The notes beneath the pieces were generated by a model that ran no database searches, was not told the DNA's origin, and saw only the letters and a program-made list of their open reading frames with translations. Below, one piece after another: positions 1-11,019 of a stretch of DNA of 64,000 nucleotides. The position numbers were made by a program, and so were the translations under genes. The DNA lies in the NCBI GenBank assembly GCA_963971405.1, contig OZ020487.1:42133039-42197038 (forward strand), written 5' to 3'. This stretch comes from Psococerastis gibbosa (taxonomy: Eukaryota; Arthropoda; Insecta; Psocodea; Psocidae). How positions within the stretch are numbered: position 1 is the stretch's first letter; every line of letters begins with the position of its first letter.

Positions 1-75
1 TCTGCAGTATTTGGTTCTGTTTTGTCATGCTTCACAAGAGCTCCCCCCTGCTTTTAGCCTCCCGCTAAAACTGCG

Positions 76-2640
76 TCTCCTTGCTAGACCTCTCACCTTC
101 CTATGTCAACCAATCACCACCGAGTTTCCTCTACTGCAATGTTTTCCTCCTTGTGCATTAATACGCTTAATGTCCAAGACATAGCTTAGCTGCGGGGTAG
201 TCTCCTTGCTAGACCTGTCACCTTCCTAAAGCAACCATTCATCACTAAGGTTCCTCTACATGCAGTAATGTTTTCCTCCTTATCCCTTAATATGCTCAAT
301 GTACAAAGCATAACTTAGCTTGAGGGCAGTCTCCTTGCTAGGCCTCTCACCTTTCGACGCCAACCATTCACCACCGAGTTTCCTCTACCCTCTACCGTAA
401 TGTTTTCCTCCTTATCCCTTAATATGCTCAATGTACAAGCATAGCTTAGCTGTGGGGTAGTCTCCTTGCTAGACCTGTCACCTTCCTAAAGCAACCATTC
501 ATCACTAAGGTTCCTCTACATGCAGTAATGTTTTCCTCCTTATCCCTTAATATGCCCAATGTACAAGCATAGCTTAGCTTGAGGGCAGTCTCCTTGCTAG
601 GCCTCTCACCTTTCGACGCCAACCATTCACTACCGAGTTTCCTCTACCCTCTACCGTAATGTTTTCCTCCTTATCCCTTAATATGCTCAATGTACAAGCA
701 TAGCTTAGCTGCAAGGCAGTCTCCTTGCTAGAACAGTTCACCACCGATTTTCCTCTAGTGTTTTCCTCCCTGTCACATGCTTACTATGCATGGCACAGAA
801 GGCAGCTCGTTATTATAGCGTATAAGTCTATTGCAATCTTTTCTTAACGGATGTCTTCTTGCCAGACCTCTCACCTTCCTAAGGCAACCATTAACCGCAG
901 AGTATCCTCTACCGTAATGTTTTCCTCCTTATCCCTTAATATGTCGACTATGCAAGTATCTAGCCTATGTAACTTAGGTCTGTCAAAATCTTACCTTCAA
1001 GGCTGTCCCCTTAGTAGACCTATCACCTCCCACCAGTCCATGTCCATGTCTCTTGCTACCCTTATTGCGTAATGCTTTGTAGGTAGCTAAGCTACAGGAC
1101 TGTCCCATTGCTAGATTTGCCATCTTCCAATACGCCAAATGTTCACCGCAAACGTTCGTCTTGGACCCTGTCTCTTAATATACTTACTGTACAAGGCATC
1201 GAAGCTATATATGTAGGTCTATTAAATCTTAGCTATTTATAAGCTAGTGGTATCTCCTTGCTAGACCTCCATCAGACATTCATTCACCAGTAAGTTTCTT
1301 CTAGTGTTCTACTCCTAGTCCTTTGATACCATTATTGGGTGAAGCATAGTAGCCTAGGTAGCTGATGTAGCGTAGGTATGTCAAAATCTGAGCCACAGAG
1401 CTGTCTCCTTGCTAGGCCTGTCTCCTTTCACCACCTATTTTCCCCAAGTATTTCCCCCCTTGTTCTTTGCTACCCTTGTTGTTTATTTTTCTGCGGAAGT
1501 GGAGAATCTGCCATCAGACACCCGTGCTTATTACGTGCAAGACAGGTAGCAGATCGCGTATGTAACGCAGGTTTGGAAAACCTTGCAATACCTATAGGCA
1601 AGGGTTGTCTCTACTAGGCTGCCTGTCACCTGCCTGCGCCACCCGTTCACCAGCAAGTTCAGGTGTAGTCCTCCCTGTCCTCCGATACCCTTAGTGCGTA
1701 AAGCACAGCAGGTAGCTTATGAAGTGAAGGTCTGTCAAAATCTGAGCTACAGGGCTGTCTCCTTGCTAAGCCTGTCACCTTCTTACGCCAACCGTTCACC
1801 TCAAATTTTCCTCTCGCGTTTTCTCCCTGTCCCTTAATGCACTTACTGTACAAGGTATGGACGGTATAGGTAGGCAGCTTGCTTGTGTTGGTCCAGGTCT
1901 GTCAAAATCTTAGCTACAGGGCGTCTCTTTGCTATAGGCCTGCCACCTTCCTACGCCAACCATTCACCACCAATTTTCCTCTCGCGTTTTCCTCCCAGTC
2001 CCTTAATATGTTGACTAAGCAAGTATCTAGCCTATGTAGCTTAAGTCTGTCAAAATCTTAGCAACAGGGCTGTCTCCTTAGTATAGACCTATCTCACCTA
2101 TCACCTCTCACCATTCACGAGTCAGTTTCTGTGGTGTTTTCCTACCTGTCTTTTCCTTACACTTGCTGTGCAAGGTGTGGTAGGAAGGCAGCTTGCTTGT
2201 GTTGTCCAGGTCTGTCAAAATCTTAGCTACAGGGCCGTCTGTAGAGGGCTCAACACGGGAAATCCTTTGGGTCTGCTTCTCGTCCGATTTGATCTCAACT
2301 GATTTGTTTGTAAATTACTTTATTGTCGTTCAATCTAATATTCATTCATTCGTTCATTCATTTGTTAAATCATATTTATTCAGTCTCCTTGCCAGGCCTG
2401 ACACCTTCTAGCGCCACAGATCACCACAGAGCTTTTTCTTGTTTTTCTCCCTGCCCCTTGATATGCTTACTGCTGATCTGCTTGACATATAGAAGGTGGC
2501 TTGATTCTGTAACGCATGTTTGAAAAAAACTGTATATACAATAGCTATCTATTTGCTAGGGCTGTCTCCTCACTGGGCCTGTTATTTTGCTATACGTTAA
2601 CCGTTAACCGATTTTTCTCCCTGCCCTTTGATACCCTTAT
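76..2640. repeat. degenerate tandem repeat, unit about 127-131 bp at the left, longer units to the right
   Basis: The motif CTCCTTGCTAGACC recurs at 76, 202, 331, 462, 590 and 721, each followed by CACCTTCC, GTTTTCCTCC and GTACAAGCATAGCTTAG. Copies at 202/462 and 331/590 match each other better than their neighbours, giving a higher-order period of about 260 bp. To the right the copies are longer and more diverged, with an added AGGTCTGTCAAAATCTTAGC block. They fade out near 2640. No coding sense was seen. Confidence 0.88.
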
Positions 2641-3100
2641 ACCCACTATTCTTTACTTATTTACACTAATGCAATATTTTGACTGGTTCTACTTTGTATT
2701 GCAATTATTGGCTGCACTTTACTTCCACGTGCTAAAGAACCGGTCCGAGTTTACTCGAACATGCCTTCCAATTTATCAAAAATAGTAGATAGAGAAAATG
2801 AGTAATTTCATGGTAAATAATTTTCCTATGGTTAAATTTCCGATATCTCGGGGGGGGGGGGGGGGGGGAGGGTGTCCACCTAACGTCAATGGAGGTGAGG
2901 TAAATTCTAGATAGGTCAGACCAACACATTACCACGCAGCAATACTGGCAGGGCACGCAATGCATTTGAGCGTGAATTTTATATAATTAAAAAAAAAAAA
3001 AAAACATTTTTTTGTACAAAACCAAATACTTTTCTGGGAATGCAACCTGTCCGGTTTCGTTACTCAATTTAACACCTAAAACATGCCTGAAGGTAGAAAT
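2641..3100. other. non-coding stretch with poly-G and poly-A runs
   Basis: It contains a G run at about 2851-2868 and an A run at about 2990-3004, and no coding or RNA feature was recognised. Confidence 0.6.
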
Positions 3101-3169
3101 CATCGATAGAAAGGTTTCGCAGAAAAATTATTTTTTAGTCATTTTCATTAAAATTTAGTTATTTTTATT

Positions 3170-3738
3170 TTTTTACCCCCAGAAGCAAACTATCAAGGGA
3201 CAAGTGACCCCCCGCATTTTATCAATATTAACGACTACAACATATGTGAATTTAAAAGAAATCGTTGGAGCCGTTTTGGAGTAATAAATTATTTAGACGT
3301 TTTTTTGGATTTTTTTGAGAATAAACCCCCGAAATTGAGTTGACCCAAAATAAAACAAATGGTCCCGAGGCATGATTTCTGTAAACCTACTTGCCAAATT
3401 TCATCAAAATCGACCGAGTAGTTTGCCCGGAAATCGACGCACAGACAGATAGACATACAGACAGACAGACAGACAGACAGACAGTAGACAGAGCGACAGA
3501 CAGAGCGACAGACAAACATTTCATAAAAACCACTTTTTCTGGTTCCTGGGACCTCAAAACGCGTAAATCCGTAGAAATCTCGGAATCGAAAATTTCGACC
3601 ATCACAAAGCTTTCCTTATACTACGTATAAATTGGAAAGCAAAAAGCGCACCTATAGTGAGAGATCCTAATAATTTACGTTGCTTAACATACTTTATGTA
3701 TTCTACTATTTGGGAAATAAATGATTATTATTATTGTG
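3170..3738 (+). repeat. dispersed retroposon-like repeat (family D) with (AGAC)n block and LINE-like tail
   Basis: It contains CAAATTTCATCAAAATCGAC, TAGTTTGCCCGGAAATCGAC, an (AGAC)n run (about 3455-3483), and CCTGGGACCTCAAAACG. The same order recurs at 11020, 14930, 15200 and, inverted, 17360. It is followed by an AAATAAATGATTATTATTATT-like end at about 3718-3736, the look of a non-LTR 3' tail. No intact protein is present. Confidence 0.75.
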
Positions 3739-3830
3739 CAAAGCATAGTTTGTACAATAGCTTATGTTACGTAGGTCTGTTGAATTCTTACTAGTTATAG
3801 GGCAAATGCCATTACGCACGCACGGCAGTA
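3739..3830. repeat. isolated continuation of the left tandem repeat
   Basis: TGTGCAAAGCATAG followed by TACGTAGGTCTGTTGAATTC resembles the right-hand type of unit in the 76-2640 array. Insertions between 2641 and 3738 probably split the array. Confidence 0.6.
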
Positions 3831-3974
3831 CTGTATATCACAAGAGGCACCGGGGCGTTGCGTGTTTTTTGGAATCGAGGTTGCAGCTATCTTTCAAGGT
3901 TCACGTTCAATTAGCCCATTCGCCCTAATCACGAATATTATTAGTGACACTACTGCTGCAGAATCTATTTTAAC

Positions 3975-4065
3975 ATATACTAGTTCGAACGTGGCAGTGG
4001 TTAGTTAAGATCTCATCCCTCGCCCGGAAGGTTGTTGTTTTGGGTCCAACACTTGCCACGTTTTT
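3975..4065 (+). repeat. fragment of tRNA-derived SINE family A
   Basis: GTGGCAGTGGTTAG, CCCGGAAGGTTGTTG and CCAACACTTGCCACG match diverged parts of the SINE seen complete at 61090-61300. Confidence 0.5.
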
Positions 4066-4204
4066 TTTATATTAAATCAAATTTTAAACGACTAACTTTT
4101 CATTTCTAATTATATATTAAATATTAATTTTTCTACATTAATAATTATATATAATTAAATCAAAATCATTCGAGATAGATGGTTGAAATGGTTGGGATTT
4201 CTAA

Positions 4205-4800
4205 ACAACCTTTTCCTAGAGGAGTTCGTTGGCAAGGTTAGGAGCTTGCTTGTATACGTCTTGTCCGAGTCTATGGTGCCCATTCCATTGACCGGCTAGG
4301 GCTATTTCCAACAACGGTGACGTGGTAGCAGACATTCAAGACTTAGCTAGCGTTTCCACCGACCTCGCATTGCAGAATTGACGGAAATGTTTATTTTCCT
4401 CTATGCCATAGTTAAAATTGATCAATGATCATACAGTAAAATCACAAACAAAAAAACTAATATTAAAAAATGGCGTCATGGGATATGTTAAGTACAAACA
4501 TTTTAATAGATATCTATAAAAAGAAAAATTCTAATTTCCGCCAATGTCATTTGCATTCTGCAATGCGAGGTCTGTGGAAACGCTACCTAAGTCTTGAATG
4601 TCTGCTACCACCGTTGTTGGAAATAGCCCTAGCCGGTCAATGGAATGGGCGCCTATACATCATGTGTTTGGTGACCGGTCGTAACCTGTCTCAGGTATCA
4701 CCCACTGAGGCGACTGACGAGGTTACTCGGATTCTTTCATTACATTTTGTGGATGCAATTCATTTATTATATATAAAAAAGGTTTTTAGCCTATTATTAG
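4205..4800 (+). repeat. SINE family C copy split by a MITE
   Basis: GTTGGCAAGGTTAGGAGCTT to GTCTAT (4205-4274) continues after the MITE with ACATCATGTGTTTGGTGACC and GGCGACTGACGAGGTTACTC. The two halves match the uninterrupted copy at 43850-44030. Confidence 0.7.
4275..4653. mobile_element. Harbinger-like fold-back MITE, 379 bp
   Basis: It begins GGTGCCCATTCCATTGACC and ends with the complement. Most of its length is palindromic (GACGTGGTAGCAGACATTC inverted at the far side). It is flanked by TAT on both sides. It is inserted in a SINE, so it is the younger of the two. Confidence 0.85.
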
Positions 4801-4804
4801 CCTG

Positions 4805-5307
4805 TTTTCATAGGGTTACCTTGAAACACTATTTATTGCAATACTCGAATAAACTATTGTAGGCATATACTGCAATATTGTACTGTATATATTGCACATT
4901 TATGATATCGAATAAACTCTGATTTTCGTTACATTAAATTCTATTGCAACCAGGTTTGCCTCCATTTTATAGCCTAAGGTTTCACACAGTGTTGCTCGTG
5001 TTACACCTTCCTTTAGTCAGCCAGATAAGCTTACCATGAAAGGAAACTACATAGTTTTTTTCCCCAACCTGACCATTTCACATTATATCGATGGTAGAGA
5101 CAAGATCTAGTAAGCGTATTCTGTTTATAGCTGCCTCTCTTTGCACACAAAGAATATTTCATTTAGTCACACAAACAAAATGAAATACCTAATTAACCTT
5201 CAGGCATCGAACAATACGGTCAAGTGAGTGAGAGAGTGAGTGTCGTGAAGCCAGTAAGCGTCAATGTGAGCGGGTGATTGGGTGAGTGAATGAGAATATT
5301 GCAGTTT
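4805..5307. other. non-coding stretch
   Basis: I see nothing here beyond an AT-rich background and short GTGAGTGA runs near 5225-5290. Confidence 0.6.
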
Positions 5308-5315
5308 ATTATATA

Positions 5316-5479
5316 CAGGTGCGGATCTACGCGGGGAGGGGGGCTATGGAGGCTACAGCCCCCCCCCCCCCATTAGGGTCCTCAAAATGCGTAAAACCCC
5401 ACTATTTCCGTCCTATTTTAAAAAAAAAAAATCGAAATTTAATCTTAGCCTCTTTGGTTTCATTCTAGATCCGCGCCTG
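5316..5479. mobile_element. hAT-type MITE, 164 bp
   Basis: It starts CAGGTGCGGATCTA and ends TAGATCCGCGCCTG, with an identical 8-bp duplication ATTATATA at 5308-5315 and 5480-5487. It contains a C run, and the GCGTAAAACCCCACTATTTC motif is shared with longer relatives at 20786, 22630, 34381 and 41820. Confidence 0.88.
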
Positions 5480-5640
5480 ATTATATATATATGTATATGT
5501 ATATATATTATATATTTGCCCTATTATTCGCTGGGAAAATTCTTTTTTTTAAAGGCGATTTTATTCTTATTCCAACTATTAGTCTATTATTACAAAAGAA
5601 ACAGCTAAACATAAATATTCCGGTAATTTTCAATTTTTAA

Positions 5641-6079
5641 GGCGGGTATTCCACTGGTCAATTTTACTTCATATTTGATTTTGTCATTGACGGAAAATCA
5701 TCAATGTTGCATTATTTATGTTTACACCCCCTTCCACTTGTATTCAAAAATTGATCATTTTTGTTTTCAATTTTTTCCAAATTTGTAAGTCTGCCCGCCG
5801 TTTTTCTTTTAATTTCATAATCTACAAGAAATTTTATGATTTAAACTACGAAATAATTAACTTAGTTAGTTCTCAAAAAATTAATTTAAATTATTTATCA
5901 TCTCTAGACGACGCCATTGTTGAATTTCAGTTTGTTATTGTTTGCAACGCGTGATTTTACTGTATGATAGGCCTAATTGATCAATTTTAACACGAGGAAA
6001 TTAAAATGGAGAATGTCATAAAATAAAACAAAACTCTTAAATTAAATTTGAAGTAAAATTGACCAGTGGAATGCCCGCC
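5641..6079. mobile_element. Harbinger-like fold-back MITE, 439 bp
   Basis: Its arms are GGCGGGTATTCCACTGGTCA and its complement. The flanks are TAA (5638-5640) and TGA (6080-6082), an imperfect 3-bp duplication. Its long frame (5718-5954) is AT-rich and unlike any known protein. Confidence 0.78.
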
Positions 6080-6234
6080 TGAGTAATCACCCAAATTAAA
6101 TGTTAACATACTTAATGCAGCCCTGCTCAACATCCTGTCCCTATGGACTCTAAGACGGAGGAAGAGTTCCTATGTTACCTATAGGTTATGGCAAGAGACA
6201 CTCGGATGGTCAAAGTAATCAAAATTCAGACCAC

Positions 6235-6412
6235 CAAGGCCATGCCCAGGTTTTGATTTCGGGGGGGGGGGGGTCCAAATTTTTTTTAATCGTAATGTAT
6301 TAATGAATTAATGGATAAATTCTCCAAACCATACAGATTTACATACAAAAATTTATTTGGGGGGGGGGGGGGGGTTCGGACCCCATGGACCACCCCCCTG
6401 GGCATGGCCATG
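6235..6412. mobile_element. hAT-type MITE with poly-G, 178 bp
   Basis: It starts CAAGGCCATGCCCAGG and ends CCTGGGCATGGCCATG, with an identical 8-bp duplication CAGACCAC on both sides (6227-6234, 6413-6420). Two G runs lie just inside the ends. Confidence 0.9.
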
Positions 6413-6975
6413 CAGACCACCAATCATTCAAACTGCATTGCTTGTCTCGAGTATGCATAAAAATATTGCCATATTCAACAAACCTACTGTAGGCCTATGT
6501 GAAACGTATAATAATCAGTACAGCCTTAAAAGCAACGCATATTATACAATAGTACCTGCTTGCAGAAGGCAACGGGAAACCACTTCATTACAATTCATCA
6601 TGACTACAATTGCCATGATGATCGCCAATCGTCTGATGCTTAAAGTCCCTGCAATACTGTTGACGATGGAATTTAAAAATATCCAATATATTATATATTG
6701 TATCTTGGTTGACTACGTACTAATAAAATGTTGGCTATAAACTGAAATTTTTGTGTCCTTTATTGGATAACAAAGTCACAGCCACAGGATTGGCGCATGG
6801 AATATAGTACGCCATTAAACCGTCTTAGGTGAAAGTTAGATTTAGTACCCCATTAAATTTTATTGACAATTTGTTCTCTGGAGTTGTTTGAGGCCTTTCT
6901 ATTCCAAATTAGAGACAAATAGTCCCAATTAAGGTATAGAACAGCAGTGACGGATTTACACTTATTTGTCTATTC

Positions 6976-7764
6976 CAGTGGTTCCCAAACTTTTAAGAGG
7001 AAGAAAATGAGCACCCCAAAATTTGTTGTTTTTATTGACTTTTTATTTTTTTATTTAATTAACAAAGTAAGTCATTAAAAATTTGGCTCATGGAAGTTGT
7101 AGAAGACTACTTCATGCATCATAAAATAGGAAATGTTAAATTTTTGGTACCTTAGTTCTTCCATAAATACCAGAACAGACAGGACAGGACTAAATTTCGC
7201 GTATTCTGGGATTTTGGGAAGAACTACAAAACCGAAAAGTAGAACTACCCGATTATATGATTCACGAAGTAGTCTTCTACAACTTACATGAGCCAAATTA
7301 TTAATAACTTGCTGAGTTAATTAAATAAAAAATGAGAAGTATTTTATTTTGGGGTGCCAATTTTCTACGTGACATATCCTCTTAAGGCTGCGGCCCACTT
7401 TTATAGAAGCCAATTGTTCCTACCCAGTTTACATGGAGAAATAAATCAATTTCAAAATTAATCGCTGCTTCTTTAATGCGACAAATGTGGCTGCATTTCA
7501 CTGACAAGTTTGCTGTTGGAACGAATATTTTGCGACATAACCACTCTCAGCCCCACTTTTACTGGTAGTTTGTTTCGGCTCTTCAATTTCATGCGTCAAG
7601 GGCCGTTCACACAGGTATGATGTTGGAAATGGAATCAATATTTTATTATATTACCAATATTAGGCCACAAATGCCCTACCTTTCCAGAAATTAATAAATA
7701 TTTCCTCCCGGGGTCCTATGGCCTCCCTGACGGGGTGCTGTGGCCCACAGTTTGAGAACCACTG
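6976..7764. mobile_element. hAT-type non-autonomous element with nested TTAA MITE
   Basis: It starts CAGTGGTTCCCAAAC and ends GTTTGAGAACCACTG, a Charlie-like hAT terminus. The 8-bp duplications are GTCTATTC (6968-6975) and GTCTATCC (7765-7772), one mismatch. A second element occupies 6997-7381. Confidence 0.87.
6993..7385. mobile_element. TTAA-flanked fold-back MITE (family F)
   Basis: Palindromic arms contain GTAGAAGACTACTTCATGCA and its complement, and TTAA is present at both sides (6993-6996, 7382-7385). Relatives lie at 28850, 40602 and 49137. The left terminus has a short deletion. Confidence 0.78.
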
Positions 7765-7927
7765 GTCTATCCAACCCGAAAAATTGATGCCGGCCCCCAG
7801 TGCACCCTTGTTCAAAATATAGTTTGGCGCTCCCCCCCCCCCTCTTCCCCGCGGAATTTTTTACTTCCGATTGGAAGGAAAATTATTATTAGCAGTTATA
7901 CAATAAAATTATTGGCAAATTATTTGC

Positions 7928-8216
7928 ATGCGTAACCTACTGTGTAGTACGACGGCGCATCAATCACAGCAAGGCAGAAACCCGGCTCACCTTGTTGGAT
8001 GTTTTCCGTATTCGACTCGTCGTCATGCCCCCTGTGTGGACACCCCTCAATGGTGGCCGATCATCTCTTTGGATGCCCGGGGCTTGCAGACGCTCGAGAC
8101 TCGTCGGTGAACACAGGAGAATATCTCCTCGCTGATCTATACTGGCTTGCGCGACACCGAATGGCAGAGATGCCAAGAGTGGGCATTGGATAATAATAAT
8201 AATAATGTTTTCCGTT
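7928..8216 (+). pseudogene. 3' end of a non-LTR retrotransposon ORF with (TAA)n tail
   Basis: The frame at 7999-8193 encodes a Cys/His cluster, SCPLCGHPSMVADHLFGCPG, followed by LYWLARHRM. This layout is typical of the C-terminus of LINE reverse-transcriptase proteins (I/Jockey-like). It stops at 8191-8193 and runs straight into (TAA)n. The upstream part is missing, so it is a 5'-truncated insertion. Confidence 0.65.
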
Positions 8217-8492
8217 ATCCAGCATTGCCTACAAAGGATTAAAATTAGAAAATGTAACGGAGAAAAGGCGTATTTGAAATAGTGTTGGGTGGTAATTATC
8301 GTTTTTCTTACGCGGGTAATCCATCACGAGCGGCAGCTAGTCGAAGTTAATTATGAACGTGACGATGAACGTTATACCGCTTTATATCATGAGAAACTGT
8401 CATGCATCACTGGAAACGCAACGCCAAAAGTTTGGAAATTTGTATGTGCCATGTGACTTAATATAGAGGAAAAGATTACCATAGCTTATTCT

Positions 8493-8650
8493 TCTGCAGG
8501 CTGATCATGGCGATTATAATACTGGGACTTAAATAATCCCTGGTGTTAAAAATGTAAACAAGATAGTTTTATAATGGGAAGTGCTATTCAAAATTAGTTT
8601 GTTTACATTTTTAATACCAGGTATTATAATCGCCATGATCAGCCTGCAGG
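8493..8650. repeat. fold-back repeat
   Basis: GCAGGCTGATCATGGCGATT at the left is matched by its complement at about 8631-8650. AAATGTAAACAA and its complement lie inside. It is probably another MITE; no target duplication was defined. Confidence 0.7.
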
Positions 8651-8667
8651 AGTTTCAATCTATTGAT

Positions 8668-8880
8668 TTTTTTTTTTTTTTTTTTAAGTTTAATCGTATA
8701 CAGGCAATTTAATGAATTGACCTCTTCAGTCGCCTCTGTAGGTTAGTACCCATGTTGAGTTACGACACGCCTCCGATCGCATGGCGCGTAAAGACTCGCA
8801 CAAGTGCAAGCACGTTAGCACCCGGCCATTGAATGTGTGGCATAAATAACTTCTGCTGCCCCGAAAGAGCTTTTGTGCGC
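8668..8880 (-). mobile_element. SINE family C, minus strand, with poly(A) tail
   Basis: Read on the minus strand it ends in a poly(A) tail (T run at about 8668-8685). It shares GTGCTAACGTGCTTGCACTT and GAGGCGACTGAAGAGG with copies at 4205, 43850 and 52240. Confidence 0.7.
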
Positions 8881-9119
8881 CCTACGTTGTCTTATTATTT
8901 CATCTTTTTTTTATGAGTGATAGTCAATTGTGGAATTGGAAGAAAAAAAGTAAGTAATAAATTAATAATATAAAACGAACTAGGACAAAGTAACAGCAGC
9001 AGCAAACCTGAAACTGGGAGCCGAAATGCGCCCCCCCCCCCAGCAATGCGAGGGTTTTATTTCGCCACTTCATCCATTCTTCTTATTAAGTATATAACAG
9101 GTATATCCCAGCTGTGGCC

Positions 9120-9298
9120 TTAAATAATTAAATAAGGACTTTTTTTGGTTCTATTACAAAGCCAACCTAGCGGAGTTAGGGCTATAAATCCCTCTCTTAC
9201 ACTCAACTAGGAAGGCCCGGGACGGCCTGACTTACTTACATGCCATACACCTAAAGGCAGAAAGTGTGAGACTCGAACCAACAACCTAATCAAATCAA
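9120..9298 (-). mobile_element. tRNA-derived SINE family A, minus strand
   Basis: It contains AAGCCAACCTAGCGGAGTTA, GGGCTATAAA and a reversed B-box region (GACTCGAACCAACAACC). It belongs to the same family as 14415, 20385, 42790 and 61090. Confidence 0.75.
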
Positions 9299-9897
9299 AT
9301 CAAAAGGTGTATTAGAAAAATACAAATACACAATACTGTAGGGCCAGAAGGCCCATAACAGACTAAAAAAAAAAATAAAAAAATAAAAAAAAAAAAATTA
9401 ACAACAAAATTTTAAACCCTTGAAAAAAACGACTAACATTAACTTACGTGCTAATAACATGTCCACAGAAAAAATTCTTTTTAAACCATAATTTGAAACA
9501 AAGATTCCACCTCTTCCCGTCCAATCAGCCATTCCCGAATAAATTTTGAAAATTTATTTGTGGTCAGAGATCCAGGCCGTAATTTTAGTTGATTAAATGT
9601 CTTTGGCGCTAGGTATTGGAAGGCCTTTGTAAAAATTGTTGTATATGCTCTAGGTACTGTGAAGTGCTCAATTTGTCTGGTATTTACTGACCTCGGTCTC
9701 TGTACCATATCGCCACTGATGGAATAAAATATTTTTAAAGTCTTGTATGGGTAAAGGTATCTTAGCGGGAATAGACCAAGTGACGCAAAGAGGGGAAGTG
9801 ATGGACACATCCTTGGTTTTCCGGCTATTGTTCTATTTATATATTTTTGCGTAACTATAAGTGACCTTAAATTAGTGATGTAAGTCTCACCCGACAC
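9291..9897 (-). pseudogene. 3' end of a non-LTR retrotransposon (CR1/Jockey-like), minus strand
   Basis: The frame 9897-9481 encodes 138 residues with LPLFASLGLFPLRYLYPYKT, the PRAYTTIFTKAFQYLAPKTF NQLK segment and IREWL near the end. This is the usual C-terminal layout of CR1/Jockey-type reverse transcriptases (an 'FxxLxPxxFNxL' block). Downstream lies a short 3' region ending in repeats of GATTT next to a SINE. The upstream part is lost. Confidence 0.7.
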
Positions 9898-10204
9898 TTA
9901 AAAGTGAATGTCCGATTTCGTACCACTACTCTACGTCATATCCTGACTTATGGCTAATTATATATTATAAATTATACATTATATTATATATACCGTATTA
10001 TATTATATAGCCTATTATGGCCTTATGGCGCTCAATGCTCCAGGAGCACTGAAAGCCGCACTAGGAAAAAGGTTTTTTATGCATGTTTTTGGTTTTTAAC
10101 ATTATATTGACTTTCTCGCGTGAGCGACCAGTGAACTTGCAGCGAGCTGTTGTCATGCACCTGCAGGCAAGGTAATAATAAAATAATAATGTCCTATAGG
10201 ACGT

Positions 10205-10345
10205 TTTTAAGAACCTATGCCAACTCTTCTTCTTTTTTTCTTTTCCTTGCCCAGTATCCCCTGGACAAGGAGCATATATTTACAAATTACAATAGACATA
10301 ATGATACCATACCTCATCCCCAAGCCAAAGCTTGATTGGGACAAA
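10205..10345 (+). repeat. dispersed repeat family K
   Basis: CCTTGCCCAGTATCCCCTGG ACAAGGAGCATATATT recurs at 18540-18590. Its nature is unknown. Confidence 0.55.
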
Positions 10346-10522
10346 GGACTTATACAGTGCTGCTAAAACAAGATATTATCATATTATTTTTTCTTATTTT
10401 AAAATAATAATTTTTATTATTTTTTATTCATACTGTTTTTTATTTACTTATTTTTTTTAATGTTAATAGGCTGCTTTGATTATTATTCCCTCCCATTGCC
10501 CAACCATTTTTTTATCCCCGCT

Positions 10523-10526
<4 letters not shown>

Positions 10527-10568
<42 letters not shown>
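10527..10568. repeat. (TAA)n microsatellite
   Basis: About 13 tandem TAA units lie beside repeat L. Confidence 0.95.
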
Positions 10569-10574
<6 letters not shown>

Positions 10575-10790
10575 GGGGCCCATTGATCCCTTGACCAATG
10601 CCAACGACCCCATGGATTTCGGACATTATTTATATTGTTTCCGTAAGAATTTGGCATTTTGACATTTTGACCATTGACAAACTGGTGCACGTCCTCGATG
10701 CCAACCTGCACCAGTTACAAGCTGTGACAAGCTTACCATTGGCGCAGTGTAACAGGTGGAAGTATGACTTAAACAAGTACAGAAACTAGT
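10575..10790 (+). repeat. dispersed repeat family L
   Basis: GACAAACTGGTGCAC, GATGCCAACCTGCACC and GCTTACCATTGGC recur at 15950-16075 and, more diverged, 20575-20705. No protein or tRNA motif is recognised. Confidence 0.6.
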
Positions 10791-11019
10791 CTGCAGGCAA
10801 GGTAGCGAAGCAGAGAGTGTACAAGACTAGGAGAGAGAAGCAACAATGAGCTGTCCCCTGGATATTACATCTGAAAATACGGATGTCTGTATAAAAAATC
10901 TGGATTATGTGTAGCCAGGGATTATGGGTTCCAGTTCCCCATTATCGTAAATACGGTACATGTAAAACGCACTGAAATGGAGAAAAATCCACGTTTTTCC
11001 TTGACTTCGCCACGATACC

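Noticed and set aside
76..2640. CRISPR-like array
   Set aside because: The repeats are long, contiguous and diverged with no unique spacers, in a eukaryotic genome.
3450..3605. Cys/Val-rich minus-strand frames near 3289-3605
   Set aside because: They come from the (AGAC)n simple repeat inside the family D element.
4470..4862. 130-codon frame starting in the MITE at 4275
   Set aside because: It crosses the MITE right arm into the split SINE C, so it is a chance frame over two repeats.
9481..9897. 138-codon minus-strand frame as a host gene
   Set aside because: Its motifs are those of a LINE reverse-transcriptase C-terminus and it runs into a retroelement-like tail.
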